Numbered from the stretch's first letter, positions 15,298-23,604 are shown. The stretch is DNA of 40,703 nucleotides from Nocardiopsis sp. JB363 (GCF_900143625.1 NZ_FRFF01000030.1:1-40703); one strand, 5' to 3'. The notes: generated by a model not told the origin, from the sequence alone. Numbers and translations are program-made.

Positions 15298-16161
15298 TCA
15301 CCCGATCCCGAAGGCGTGGGAACGCAGCCGGGTCCGTTCGAGGAACCGCCGCAGTACCTCGTTGAAGCGTTCGGGGCGCTCCAGGTTGGGCAAGTGGCCA
15401 GCCCCCTCGATGATCTCCATGACCGAGTCCGGGACGCGCACGTGCATGAGTTCGGCGCCCTCGGGTGGGGTGAATCCGTCGTGTTGGCCCACCACGAGCA
15501 GAGTGGGGGCGGAGATGCGCTTGAGCAATGGGGTGTGGTCGGGGCGTTTGGCCCGACCCAGTTGGGCGGCGGCCGCGCCCTCGGGCGGAGCGGCGTACAT
15601 CATGGCGCGCACGTGGTCGGCGATCGCGGGCAGGTCACGGACGTTGTCGGCGGTCATCATGCCCACGAGCATGTCGTCGGCGTATCCGCGCATGCCCTCC
15701 TCGCGCAGTCGGGAGGCCAATCGCTTACGGGACAGGCACCCCTGTTCGGTCTCGGGTAGGGGGTTGGTGGCCACCAGGGTCAGGGAATCGACCCGGTCGG
15801 GGAAGAGACGGCACATCTCCAAGGCCACCTGGCCGCCCATGGACAGACCCACCACGTTGACCACGTCCAGTTCCAGGTGGTCCAGTAGCGCGGCCAGGTC
15901 GCGCGCGAAGACCTCCAATGGGGTCACCCCGGGCACGACCGTGGAGCTGCCGTAACCGCGCAGGTCCGGCACGATCGTTCGGTAACCGCGTCCGGCCAGC
16001 GCTCGGATCTGGGGTTCCCACATCGTCCGGTCGAAGGGATGACCGTGAAGGAACAGGACGGGACACCCCGCCCCACGATCCGTGTAACCGACGCTGATCC
16101 CGCGCACGGAAGCGATGTCAAGGCCGTCGTGGTTCGCGGGGTTCGTCGTCTGGTGAGTCAC
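15298..16161 (-). CDS. Alpha/beta hydrolase (3-oxoadipate enol-lactonase-like)
   Basis: A 287-residue alpha/beta hydrolase. The oxyanion HG is in VLFLHGHPF (about 39-40), the nucleophile elbow is GLSMGG (Ser107), the acid is Asp228 in VVGQHDGFT and the base is His256 in GAGHLPNLERPE. The sequence style matches enol-lactonase and chloroperoxidase-like hydrolases, but no aromatic degradation genes are nearby, so the substrate is unknown. The GTG at 16159-16161 has no ribosome site, but a promoter (TTGATC, 16 bp, TAGCAT) would begin transcription one or two bases before it, suggesting a leaderless message. Confidence 0.88.
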   Translation of the reverse strand: MTHQTTNPANHDGLDIASVRGISVGYTDRGAGCPVLFLHGHPFDRTMWEPQIRALAGRGYRTIVPDLRGYGSSTVVPGVTPLEVFARDLAALLDHLELDVVNVVGLSMGGQVALEMCRLFPDRVDSLTLVATNPLPETEQGCLSRKRLASRLREEGMRGYADDMLVGMMTADNVRDLPAIADHVRAMMYAAPPEGAAAAQLGRAKRPDHTPLLKRISAPTLLVVGQHDGFTPPEGAELMHVRVPDSVMEIIEGAGHLPNLERPERFNEVLRRFLERTRLRSHAFGIG

Positions 16162-16169
16162 AACAAACG

Positions 16170-16197
16170 ATGCTATTCAACGGGTCAAGGGGATCAA
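16170..16197 (-). promoter_or_regulatory. Promoter of the alpha/beta hydrolase gene
   Basis: TTGATC (16197-16192), a 16-bp spacer and TAGCAT (16175-16170) end 8 bases before the GTG start, so the transcript would begin at or next to the start codon. Confidence 0.45.
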
Positions 16198-16210
16198 TAG
16201 GATGCACCGT

Positions 16211-16256
16211 AAAAAATGGACGGGCCGCAGGTGGTCCCTCGACACCTACGGCCCGT
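16211..16256 (-). terminator. Rho-independent terminator of the second MFS gene
   Basis: On the minus strand a 14-bp stem with one mismatch (16256-16243 against 16233-16220) is followed by CC and ATTTTTT (16217-16211). It is the only textbook U-tract terminator seen in the window. The 190 bp between it and the MFS stop codon hold no convincing gene. Confidence 0.8.
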
Positions 16257-16429
16257 GCGCCGTGACCCGCCGTCCTCGGGCACGGTGCTGCACGGTGGGC
16301 CTTGCCCCTCGTACCCGTGTCGGAACGCGAACGCCCCGACACTGGGAGAGACGCTCACCAGAGCGTTCGGGTTCGGACGGAACCTCCAAGGAACAGGAAA
16401 ATTTCGACAGAGGTTCGTAGGTTCGGGTT

Positions 16430-17608
16430 TCAGTCTCCTCGTCGGGCCAGGAGCAGGTGGGGGGCGGCGAACAGTGCGAAGGTCGCGCCATGGCCCAAGG
16501 CGGCGAACACCCCCGCGTACACCAGGAACGTGGCGATGCCGGGTGTCTCGGTGCCCAGGTCGGCCAACGAGGTGACCGTGGCCCGGCTCGAACCGGTGAT
16601 GGTCTCCTGAAGACGGGCGTCGGCCACCACCATCATCGCCTGGCACGCACCGAACCCGAGCCCCAACAGCGCCCAGCCCCAGGGGCCGGTGAGCAGGGCG
16701 CCCGCGGCGATGGCGACCGCAGCCAGGGTCATCAGCGCGGCCAGGGCCCGGCCCGGGAGCCGAGAGGCGGGGCCGGCCGACAGGCCTCCCAGGGTCACCC
16801 CGGTCCACACCACCAGCACCACCAACGGCACCGACTGCGCGGAGACCCCCGAGTCACGGGCCAGCAGCGGCACGTACTCCTCCAACGATCCCCAGAAGGC
16901 GCTGACCAGCACCACCAACAGCAGTGCCGGGCGCACCTTCCGGTTGTGGCGGACCTCGGCCAGACCCCGGCGCAGGGTCTGCCGGTAGCCGGGTCCCTCG
17001 TCGGAGCCTCGCTCACCCGGGGCTCGGTGTTCGGGCAGGGTCAGGGCGCAGATCGCGCACAGCAGGCAGGCGGCCACACTGGCCAGGCCGATGACCAAGT
17101 AGCCGCCGTGGGCCATGACGGGAACGGCCGCTACGGTGGCCACACCCACCGCGGCCACACCCAGGGCACGGGTCAGGCCCATCACCCCGGCGTAGCCGGC
17201 GGTGGCCCCGCGGTGGTCCATCTCGGTGTACACCAGCGCCTCGAAGGCACCGGAGGAGAGGGCCCCGGCCGCGCCCCAGAGCACGAACCCCAGGGCGAAG
17301 ACCCAAGGGGAGGGCAGGAGCAGCCACAGAGCGAACGCGGACCCGGTCAACAGCGGGGCCGTCGCGAGCAGGTAGCGGCGCGGTATCAGGTCGGCCAGGG
17401 CGCCGGCCGGCACGGTCGACAACACCGAGGTCAGGGACCACAGCACGAACAGGGCGCTGATGTGGGTGACCGTCAGGCCGTGCTCGGTGAACAGCAGGGC
17501 GTAGAGCGGATAGAGGAGGATGAACTCCTCGAAGAAGGCGTAGCCGTAGACCGGCCCGGTCAGCCGGAGGAGTCGCGTGTGGGACACGCGTGGGTTCACG
17601 GTGGTCAT
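16430..17608 (-). CDS. MFS transporter regulated by the adjacent TetR protein
   Basis: A 392-residue major facilitator with about 12 helices. A first-half signature is VPAGALADLIPRRYLLATAP, and the acidic LVYTEMDHRG segment in the cytoplasmic half is typical of actinobacterial drug-type MFS proteins. The ATG at 17606-17608 is preferred over the GTG 11 codons earlier because it starts the conserved basic region; neither has a strong ribosome site. A TetR regulator gene lies 190 bp upstream on the same strand with a palindrome between them, pointing to a compound-inducible exporter. Confidence 0.87.
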   Translation of the reverse strand: MTTVNPRVSHTRLLRLTGPVYGYAFFEEFILLYPLYALLFTEHGLTVTHISALFVLWSLTSVLSTVPAGALADLIPRRYLLATAPLLTGSAFALWLLLPSPWVFALGFVLWGAAGALSSGAFEALVYTEMDHRGATAGYAGVMGLTRALGVAAVGVATVAAVPVMAHGGYLVIGLASVAACLLCAICALTLPEHRAPGERGSDEGPGYRQTLRRGLAEVRHNRKVRPALLLVVLVSAFWGSLEEYVPLLARDSGVSAQSVPLVVLVVWTGVTLGGLSAGPASRLPGRALAALMTLAAVAIAAGALLTGPWGWALLGLGFGACQAMMVVADARLQETITGSSRATVTSLADLGTETPGIATFLVYAGVFAALGHGATFALFAAPHLLLARRGD

Positions 17609-17770
17609 GGAGGTCTTTTCCGTCGAACGGTTCAAGGACACCGAGTGCGTTCAGTGCATCCGGTGGCCCCCGGGCGTTCGTCGCGGATCGACCTCGGGCT
17701 GGGACTTAATGTCGCTTGCGCATGGCACCAGGGTAGGACAGCGGGGCGGGGTGGCGCGAGAGGAAATCCT

Positions 17771-17789
17771 GGACCTGTGGACAAGGTCC
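17771..17789. promoter_or_regulatory. Candidate TetR operator between tetR and the MFS gene
   Basis: GGACCT and AGGTCC arms surround the 7-bp centre GTGGACA, giving a 19-bp palindrome of the size TetR-family dimers bind. It starts 10 bp after the tetR stop codon and 163 bp before the MFS start. It could instead be a weak hairpin terminator of tetR. Confidence 0.4.
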
Positions 17790-17798
17790 TTCGCGGTG

Positions 17799-18437
17799 TC
17801 AGTGGCGGGAGGGCAGGTCCGGGTGCGGTCCCAGTCGCGGCACCGGTGGCAGGGGCGCCCGCTCGGGTCGGGCCTCGAAGGCCTGGATCAGGTAGGCGCT
17901 CAGCCGACGGGAGGTGGCCAGGGCCTCGGCCTCCGTGGCGGCGGTGATGCCCCTGTTGGCCATCATCACCAGGGTGAGGTCGTCCCGAACGAAGTCGGGG
18001 CGCAGCCGCCCGACATCCTTGGCCCGGCGTGCGAGTTCGGCGAAACCGTTCTCGGCGCGGATCCGCTCGGTCTCGAAGAGAACAGGGTCCGGCAGGGCCT
18101 CCAGGAACACCGCGCCGAGGCCGCGGTCCTTGGCCTGCATGGCGCAGATCTTCTCGATCACGGTGGTGAAGCCCCGCCAGGGGTCGGGGTCGTCCAAGGC
18201 GTCGTCGATCACCGACACGCACTCCGCGACCTGGTCGCGGGAGACCTCGGCGAGCAGGTCGGACTTGGTGGGGAAATGCCGGTAGAGCGTGGCGACGCCG
18301 ACCCCGGCCCGGCGGGCGATGGAGGTCATGGAGGCTTCCAGGCCCTGCTCGGCGAAGATCGTGTGCGCGCTGTCCAGGACGCGGCGGCGGTTGTGCAGCG
18401 CGTCCGTGCGGGGTTTGCGAGAGGATCCGATCGCCAT
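17799..18437 (-). CDS. TetR/AcrR family transcriptional regulator
   Basis: A 212-residue repressor. The N-terminal helix-turn-helix reads RRRVLDSAHTIFAEQGLE followed by SMTSIARRAGVGVATLYRHFP, which is canonical, and the C-terminal helical domain is variable as expected for ligand binding. An ATG three codons into the frame (18435-18437) was chosen; the GTG at 18444-18446 is also possible. It lies upstream of and codirectional with an MFS exporter and most likely represses that gene. Confidence 0.88.
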   Translation of the reverse strand: MAIGSSRKPRTDALHNRRRVLDSAHTIFAEQGLEASMTSIARRAGVGVATLYRHFPTKSDLLAEVSRDQVAECVSVIDDALDDPDPWRGFTTVIEKICAMQAKDRGLGAVFLEALPDPVLFETERIRAENGFAELARRAKDVGRLRPDFVRDDLTLVMMANRGITAATEAEALATSRRLSAYLIQAFEARPERAPLPPVPRLGPHPDLPSRH

Positions 18438-18452
18438 GTCCGCCACTTTAGC

Positions 18453-18737
18453 TCAACCGGAGCGCCCCTTCCGGTTCGCGCGCCACTCTCGACGATGGCG
18501 GTGTGGGGTGCCCGCCGTGCGAGGAGACGGGAGCGGAACCTTGGAGCGGACGCGCGCGGCCGGCCATCCGGGCAACAGGTGGAACTCGCGGAAGGGCCCA
18601 TCGTCGTGCAGCGCGTCGGTCAGGGGAACCAGGGCCAACCCCTGCGATAGTCCGACGTGACGGGCTCGGGGAAGATCGGCCAACGTGGCGCGCACCAGCG
18701 CGGCATCGGCGATGACGGCTTCGAGTCCGTATCCCAA
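18453..18737 (-). pseudogene. Truncated conserved actinobacterial protein
   Basis: From a TTG at 18735-18737 (GGGAG upstream) the frame reads GYGLEAVIADAALVRATLA, then GLSQGLALVPLTDALHDD and FHLLPGWPAA. This resembles the first 60-70 residues of a small conserved actinobacterial protein of unknown function whose members, as I recall them, have roughly 150 residues or more and continue with a VAYVEAEYFGG-type block. Here that block is absent, and the last 25 residues are arginine-rich, like random GC-rich translation. A deletion or frameshift after residue 65 is likely. The family call is from memory and moderate at best. Confidence 0.4.
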
Positions 18738-18803
18738 AGAAGGGCTCCCGTGGTGACGAGGGGCGCTGAGGATCCTACACGCCAAAATAGTGACTCTAGG
18801 TAG

Positions 18804-18832
18804 TTGACTGAATACTGAAGGTCGCGAAGGAT
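18804..18832 (+). promoter_or_regulatory. Candidate promoter of the phoD-like gene
   Basis: TTGACT (18804-18809), 17 bp, AAGGAT (18827-18832), in an unusually AT-rich patch, about 80 nt upstream of the start codon. I could not find a convincing Pho box of direct repeats here. Confidence 0.35.
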
Positions 18833-18916
18833 GTATTTCTCGGTGGTCGGAACGTACTCGGCCCCGTGGCGAGATGGTCAACGGTCCTTTCCACCCACAC
18901 CCCATGGAGACCCCGT

Positions 18917-20521
18917 ATGCCCGACACCTCCCGGCCCCCCGTTCCTTCCGTTTCCTCCCCCGCCGCAGGGACGAACGCCACCCGACGTCAGGCGCTCATG
19001 GGCGGCGCCGTCGCCTTGGGAGCCGCGGCGCTGGGTACGACCTTGGGTGCGTCATCCGCGTCAGCGGCCACCTCGACCCCCCGAGGCCCCATGATCTCCG
19101 ACCCCTTCACCCTGGGCGTCGCCTCCGGCGATCCCTTCCACGACAGTGTCGTCCTGTGGACCCGGCTGGCCCCCGAACCCTTGGCCGAGGACGGCCTGGG
19201 CGGCATGCCCGACCGCACCGTCGAGGTCGAATGGCAGATCGCCGAGAACGAACGCTTCTCCCGCCCGGTCGCTTCCGGAACCGTGGTGACCGGGCCCGAC
19301 CGGGCCCACTCCGTGCACATCGAGGCTCAGGGGTTGCGTCCCCGCGCCGACTACTTCTACCGGTTCCGCGTCGCCGGTCGGATCAGCCCCGTCGGACGCA
19401 CCCGCACCGCCCCGGTCCCCGGCGCCCGTCTGGACCGGTTCGCGTTCGCCATGGCCAGTTGTCAGAGCTACACGCACGGCCTCTACACGGCCCAGGCCCA
19501 CCTGGCCGAGGAGGACCTGGACCTGGTGGCCTTCCTGGGCGACTACATCTACGAGACCGCGGACCAGGGCGAGATCGGCCGCGGCCACGTGCCCCCGGTC
19601 GAGGTGCGTTCCCTGGCCGAGTACCGGATGCGCCACGCCCAGTACAAGACCGACCACGACCTCCAAGCCGCACACGCCGCCTTTCCCTGGGCGGTGGTCT
19701 TCGACGACCACGAACTCGAGAACAACTGGGCCGACGACACCTCCTATGAAGAGGACATCCCGCCCGAGGAGTTCCTGCAGCGCAGGGAGAACGCTCTGAA
19801 GGCCTACTACGAGCACATGCCACTGCGCGCCGCCCAACGCCCCGCCGGGCCCGACCTGCACCTGTACCGCAGACTCGTATTCGGGAACCTGGTCGACATG
19901 CACCTGCTGGACACCCGCCAGTACCGGGACGCGCAGGTGGAGGACGACGAGCGTGGGGACCCCGACCGCACCATGTTGGGCGCCGATCAGCGACGCTGGC
20001 TCTCCCGAGGACTGAGCGAATCCAACGCCACCTGGAACGTGCTGGCCCAGCAGGTGTTCTTCTCCCAGCGCGACTTCACCGAGGGCGAGCCCACCTACTT
20101 CAGTGATGACGCCTGGGACAACTACAAGGTCGAACGCGACGCCGTGCGCGATGAGCTGGCCCGGGTGGGGAACGCCGTGGTGCTCACCGGGGACGTGCAC
20201 GCCAACTACGTGGTCGACGTCAAGGCCGACTTCGACGACCCCGGTTCGGCGACGGTCGCCACCGAGTTGGCTGGAACGTCCTTCACCAGCGGCCGTGACG
20301 GCGTGGAGCAGCATCCCGGTGACGCGATCCAGCTACAGGAGAACCCCCACATCCAGTTCATCAACCGCAACCGCGGGTACGTGCGCAACACCCTCACCCC
20401 CACCGAGTGGACGGCCGACTACCGGGTGGTGGACCAGGTGAGCCGGCCGGGGGCCGCCATCCGCGACCGGGCACGGTTCGTCATCGAGTCCGGTGAGCCC
20501 GGCGCCCGCCCCCTGGTCTAG
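18917..20521 (+). CDS. phoD: PhoD-type alkaline phosphatase, Tat-exported
   Basis: A 534-residue secreted phosphodiesterase/alkaline phosphatase of the PhoD family, which cleaves phosphate from organic esters outside the cell using Ca2+/Fe3+. A Tat signal is present: TRRQALMGGAVALGAAAL with Arg23-Arg24 and likely cleavage after ASA at residue 50. The domains follow in order: a beta-rich N-domain (DPFTLGVASGDP, then VVLWTRLAPEPL), and the metallophosphatase core with FAMASCQSYTHGLY, LGDYIYE (Asp209), FDDHELENNW (263-270), DTRQYR (332-337) and LTGDVHANYV (Asp426, His428). The ATG has GGAGA upstream. It is monocistronic with its own terminator, and phosphate control is expected for the family but not seen. 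Confidence 0.93.
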   Translation: MPDTSRPPVPSVSSPAAGTNATRRQALMGGAVALGAAALGTTLGASSASAATSTPRGPMISDPFTLGVASGDPFHDSVVLWTRLAPEPLAEDGLGGMPDRTVEVEWQIAENERFSRPVASGTVVTGPDRAHSVHIEAQGLRPRADYFYRFRVAGRISPVGRTRTAPVPGARLDRFAFAMASCQSYTHGLYTAQAHLAEEDLDLVAFLGDYIYETADQGEIGRGHVPPVEVRSLAEYRMRHAQYKTDHDLQAAHAAFPWAVVFDDHELENNWADDTSYEEDIPPEEFLQRRENALKAYYEHMPLRAAQRPAGPDLHLYRRLVFGNLVDMHLLDTRQYRDAQVEDDERGDPDRTMLGADQRRWLSRGLSESNATWNVLAQQVFFSQRDFTEGEPTYFSDDAWDNYKVERDAVRDELARVGNAVVLTGDVHANYVVDVKADFDDPGSATVATELAGTSFTSGRDGVEQHPGDAIQLQENPHIQFINRNRGYVRNTLTPTEWTADYRVVDQVSRPGAAIRDRARFVIESGEPGARPLV

Positions 20522-20534
20522 GCCTCGCCCGAAC

Positions 20535-20566
20535 CGGGTCCGGGTGGGACCTCCCGCCCGGACCCG
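20535..20566. terminator. Terminator between phoD and the methyltransferase gene
   Basis: Stem of 14 pairs (one G-U) formed by CGGGTCCGGGTGGG and CCCGCCCGGACCCG around an ACCT loop, 13 nt after the phosphatase stop. It can serve both convergent genes. Confidence 0.75.
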
Positions 20567-20625
20567 CGCTCTCCGACGGTCTCGGCCAAGGGCTCACGAG
20601 CCGATTCCCGGGCGCGGTCGACCGT

Positions 20626-21426
20626 TCAGAACCTGTACCGGGACACCCGCATCGACGAACGGGTCGGCTCCCAGGTGTTGAACGCCCGATACATGGTCCG
20701 GTAGCCCCACTCGGGGACGTCGGCGTATTCGGCCATGAGCGGACGTTCCTGTACCAGGCGCAGCTTGGGGTTCCATCTTTCAGGCGTGCGGGGGTCGTCC
20801 ATACCGAACATGGGCACGCCATGGGCACGAGCCGCCACGCTCACCCATCCGGGGACCGTGTCGAAGACGATCTCGCCGCCCTGGGGGAAGCGCTCCACCA
20901 GCCGGTCCAGCAACAGTCGTGTCCGATCCGGTGACAGGTACTCGATCAGCCCCTCGGCGATGATCAGCACGGGGGCGTCGGAGGGGATTTCACCCAGCCA
21001 GTCCGGTTCGGTGACCGACCCGGCCAGCAGGCGGTAGCCCTCGGGTTCGGGCAGCAGGCCCTGGCGGAGTTCGACCACGTTGGGCAGGTCCAGGTCGAAC
21101 CAACGGCCCTCCCGTGGTCTCCCCAGGCGGAGGGCGCGTGAGTCCAGACCACAGGCCAGGTGCAGCACCGTGCCCGCGGGGTTCTCGGCGATCCACCGGC
21201 GCGCCCAGTCGTCGATGCGCCGGGCCCGCAGGAGAACGAGATTGCGGTCCCCGCCCACACCCCGCAGCACGCGCCGATCGAACTTCAACCGGTCGAGGGT
21301 GTCCACCGCCCAGGCGTCGCCCAGTAACGGTGGATCATTCCGAAAGTCCAAGACCTTGATGTAGACGGTCCACAGCAGTGTCTTCTCGACCGTGCCCAGC
21401 CGGACCCCGCGTGCCTCACCGCTCAT
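20626..21426 (-). CDS. LCM-type class I SAM-dependent methyltransferase
   Basis: A 266-residue methyltransferase of the leucine carboxyl methyltransferase/TcmP-like group (Pfam PF04072). Motif I is VLHLACGLDSRALRL at 88-102, preceded by the RRIDDWARRWIAENP region, and the acidic WFDLDLPNVVELRQ follows as motif II. IIAEGLIEYLSP at about 154-165 is the characteristic motif IV of this group. The group includes O-methyltransferases of secondary metabolism as well as many of unknown role. The ATG follows GGAGGGAAGGAC. It stands alone with no biosynthetic genes adjacent, so its substrate cannot be inferred. Confidence 0.88.
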   Translation of the reverse strand: MSGEARGVRLGTVEKTLLWTVYIKVLDFRNDPPLLGDAWAVDTLDRLKFDRRVLRGVGGDRNLVLLRARRIDDWARRWIAENPAGTVLHLACGLDSRALRLGRPREGRWFDLDLPNVVELRQGLLPEPEGYRLLAGSVTEPDWLGEIPSDAPVLIIAEGLIEYLSPDRTRLLLDRLVERFPQGGEIVFDTVPGWVSVAARAHGVPMFGMDDPRTPERWNPKLRLVQERPLMAEYADVPEWGYRTMYRAFNTWEPTRSSMRVSRYRF

Positions 21427-21581
21427 GTCCTTCCCTCCACTCGTTCGGGAGGGGTCCTACCCTGGCGGTCGCCCACCGATCGGGACCTCGGCCCCGTGGA
21501 GTGTCGTCGAGGGCGGTCGCACGGTGGCGTCGAGGATCGATGGACGGTATCGGCACGATGTCGCGGCCGGATCGTCGGGAC

Positions 21582-22277
21582 TCAGTCCTCGGGGCTGATC
21601 CACAGGGCCTCGGCCGCGAGCAGGCCCAAGGCCTGTTCGCGTTCCTCGCCGCCCTTCTCCGGACGCACCGAGATCTGGATCGCCCCGGCGAAGGGCAGAC
21701 GTTCCACCACGGTGACCCGCATGCCGATGCCGATGTCGATGTCGGCCAGGTAGCGCAGCAGTTCGGGGTCGATGTCGTTGACCCGCACGACCGCCCCGTG
21801 GGTGCCGGCCTCGGCCTCCGACAGCAGTACCGACTCAAGCTGGACGATGTTGCCCTCGCGGGTGGGGATGGGGTCGCCGTGCGGGTCCACCACCGGATCT
21901 CCCAGGTGGGAGGCGATGCGGTCGACGAATTTATCCGAGACCACGTGTTCGAGGATCTCGGCCTCGTCGTGCACCTCGTCCCAGGAATAGCCCAGCTCGG
22001 CCACCAGATAGGTCTCCAACAGCCGGTGCCGGCGCAGTACCGCCAGGGCGGCCTTGGTCCCGGTCTCGGTCAGGCTCACGTTGCCGTAGCGCTGATGTTC
22101 GACGAACCCGAGCTCGTTGAGCTTGCGCAGCATCCCCGACACGGAGGAGTTGGACACCGTCAACCGCTCGGCCATTCCGGAGATGGTCACCGGTCCGGTG
22201 CCGCGTTCCTGGAGGTCGTAGATGACCTTCACGTAGTCCTCGGCCGATGTGGACGGCCGTGCCGGTGTGTGCCCCAT
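21582..22277 (-). CDS. DtxR/MntR-family metal-dependent repressor
   Basis: A 231-residue regulator with a winged helix (residues 10-70; SGMAERLTVSNSSVSGMLRKL is the recognition region), a dimerisation/metal domain and a C-terminal FeoA/SH3-like domain (about 160-225). The metal ligands align as His84 and Glu88 (HRLLE) and His103, Glu107, Glu110, His111 (EVHDEAEILEHV). DtxR and IdeR have Cys at the Glu107 position; Glu there is the manganese-type choice of MntR, so this probably senses Mn2+. The ATG at 22275-22277 starts the conserved region; the long upstream frame is spurious. No transporter target lies beside it. Confidence 0.87.
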   Translation of the reverse strand: MGHTPARPSTSAEDYVKVIYDLQERGTGPVTISGMAERLTVSNSSVSGMLRKLNELGFVEHQRYGNVSLTETGTKAALAVLRRHRLLETYLVAELGYSWDEVHDEAEILEHVVSDKFVDRIASHLGDPVVDPHGDPIPTREGNIVQLESVLLSEAEAGTHGAVVRVNDIDPELLRYLADIDIGIGMRVTVVERLPFAGAIQISVRPEKGGEEREQALGLLAAEALWISPED

Positions 22278-22319
22278 GCCCGTAACCGTACCGTGGACGG
22301 CTTCGGCGCCACGATCCCC

Positions 22320-22348
22320 GCGCCGGCGCCCGTGGACGACGCCGGCGC
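22320..22348 (-). terminator. Hairpin between the zinc-ribbon gene and the metal repressor gene
   Basis: Perfect 9-bp arms GCGCCGGCG and CGCCGGCGC with an 11-nt loop, six bases after the stop of the zinc-ribbon gene in the leftward direction. It separates that gene from the MntR-like gene. Confidence 0.5.
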
Positions 22349-22353
22349 GCCGG

Positions 22354-22560
22354 TCAGGCGGCGCGGGACGGGTTCTGCGGGGTGTGCGCGGGGCGTCCCC
22401 GGGTGAGGATCCGGGTGCCGGCCACGCCGATCTCGCGAACCTGGGTCGACCCGCAGGCACAGCGGGACCACACGGTCAGGCCGGCTCCGGTGCGGTGCCG
22501 GGAGAGTACTTGGAAGGGCTGGGCGCCGGGCCAACCGCAGTGCGGGCAGACAGTGGTCAA
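22354..22560 (-). CDS. Small zinc-ribbon protein
   Basis: A 68-residue protein starting with TTG (22558-22560) 5 nt after GAGGTG. The sequence CPHCGWPGAQPF near the N-terminus and RCACGSTQVR in the middle give two cysteine pairs (CxxC and CxC), consistent with a single zinc ribbon of the rubredoxin-like kind. Small proteins of this look are conserved in actinomycetes, but no function is known to me. The lack of a basic surface patch argues for a protein or RNA contact rather than classical DNA binding, an inference only. Confidence 0.65.
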   Translation of the reverse strand: MTTVCPHCGWPGAQPFQVLSRHRTGAGLTVWSRCACGSTQVREIGVAGTRILTRGRPAHTPQNPSRAA

Positions 22561-23011
22561 TCGAGCACCTCGTCGTGTTCGGTCTTCTCCGTCCGGGCCT
22601 TACCGCCCGGGGCCTTCGCGAGCCGGTCGAGTCACCGCCGCCACGGAGGCGGTGCGCCTCACCCCCCCCCGGGGCGGTAGCACCGCGGATCCGCCGGTTC
22701 GCCGTTGAACCGGACGTGATCCGTCGAAAACCCCAGGGGTGCGGGGTGCGGCTGACAGCGGCCGCGCGAAGTCTGTTGGAGCACGCCGACTCGGTCCGGG
22801 GCCCGAAAGGGAGCGGGCCGATATCGAGGTGTGTGGGACGGGTGTGGGATCGGTCGGGTCGCTGCGTGTGTCGGGGATTCCCGTCGCGCTGATCCGACCC
22901 TTGTTCCCTTGGTCGTCGCTCCATTTTCAGAGTACCCGCGGTCGGACGTTCGGGTCGGGGAATCCGGGTTCGAAAAGGGCTCGGAACTGCTTTTTCACGG
23001 TGATTTCGGCC
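22561..23011. other. Non-coding stretch without recognised genes
   Basis: No reading frame here looks like protein in either direction. The stretch contains a run of nine C residues (22662-22670), a small hairpin ACCGCC/GGCGGT near 22634-22653, and a patch around 22921-22994 that is less GC-rich than the surroundings. I see no RNA gene. It may hold the promoter of the zinc-ribbon gene, but none is clear. Confidence 0.5.
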
Positions 23012-23425
23012 TCACCGCAACCGGGATTCCCGGGAAGGAGGAGAACCGGTGTCCGTCGACGTGCTCAAGGGGGCCGGAGTGCCCTGGTGGTAATACAGGC
23101 GCCACTTCCCATGGTCGTCGCGTCGCCATAGTGAGCCGCGCAGGGCGCGCGCTCCCCCGGATCCGGTGGTGTAGGTCAGGTGGACCACGCCCGGGGCGAT
23201 CAGTTCCCCTCGCATGTCCAACGCCTCGATCGGGGCGGTGGGGGTCATCGAGGGCAGTTCCGTGAGCATGGACTCCCGATCCCACCTTCGTCCCGACTGG
23301 CCCACCTCGACGAACCCGGGGTCCAACAACTCCCGTGACAGTTCCGGTGAGGTGCGCACCCGGGGTGAGAGCAGGGCGCGTTCGGCCGCCATGGCCTCGT
23401 CCACTTCGCTGATTCCTAGGTCCAT
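23012..23425 (-). CDS. NTF2-like (DUF4440-type) protein
   Basis: A 137-residue protein with the cone-shaped SnoaL/NTF2 fold signature of DUF4440 members: MDLGISEVDEAMAAERALL as the first helices, then ELLDPGFVEVGQSGRRWDRES and the strand pairs VVHLTYTTGSGG and LRGSLWRRDDHGKWRLYYHQGTP. The ending WRLxYHQGTP is the typical last strand of these proteins. They are small ligand-binding or enzyme-like proteins with varied roles. The ATG at 23423-23425 follows AAGGGG. It is divergent from the fulvocin C-related gene. Confidence 0.8.
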   Translation of the reverse strand: MDLGISEVDEAMAAERALLSPRVRTSPELSRELLDPGFVEVGQSGRRWDRESMLTELPSMTPTAPIEALDMRGELIAPGVVHLTYTTGSGGARALRGSLWRRDDHGKWRLYYHQGTPAPLSTSTDTGSPPSRESRLR

Positions 23426-23604
23426 CGTGGCCCCTTCGAGTTCGGGTGGAAACAGCCTGCCCCGGCTCGTGTCCCGGCGCCACCGGGTTTCGCGCTGTGC
23501 CGGTCGGGACTCCAAGGGCTGACCGGAACTCGAAGAATCGTTCGCCGAACAATAGAACGGGCGCGAATTGGTCCGAGTTCGCGCCGTTTTGCTCTTGAGG
23601 CGTT

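Noticed and set aside
16202..16610. Short plus-strand frames after the hydrolase promoter
   Set aside because: They overlap the U-tract terminator and the end of the MFS gene, and no protein family is apparent.
16457..17947. 496-residue plus-strand frame over the second MFS and tetR genes
   Set aside because: Low-complexity Gly/Gln/His-rich translation antisense to two recognised genes.
18780..18916. Pho box upstream of phoD
   Set aside because: Looked for GTTCACC-type direct repeats of 11 bp spacing; only isolated GTTGACT is present.
19061..20314. 417-residue minus-strand frame opposite the PhoD gene
   Set aside because: The sense frame has all PhoD motifs and a Tat signal; the antisense frame has no recognisable domain.
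22229..22924. 231-residue minus-strand frame through the zinc-ribbon gene
   Set aside because: Arg/Pro-rich shadow translation. The zinc-ribbon frame has conserved cysteines and a ribosome site.
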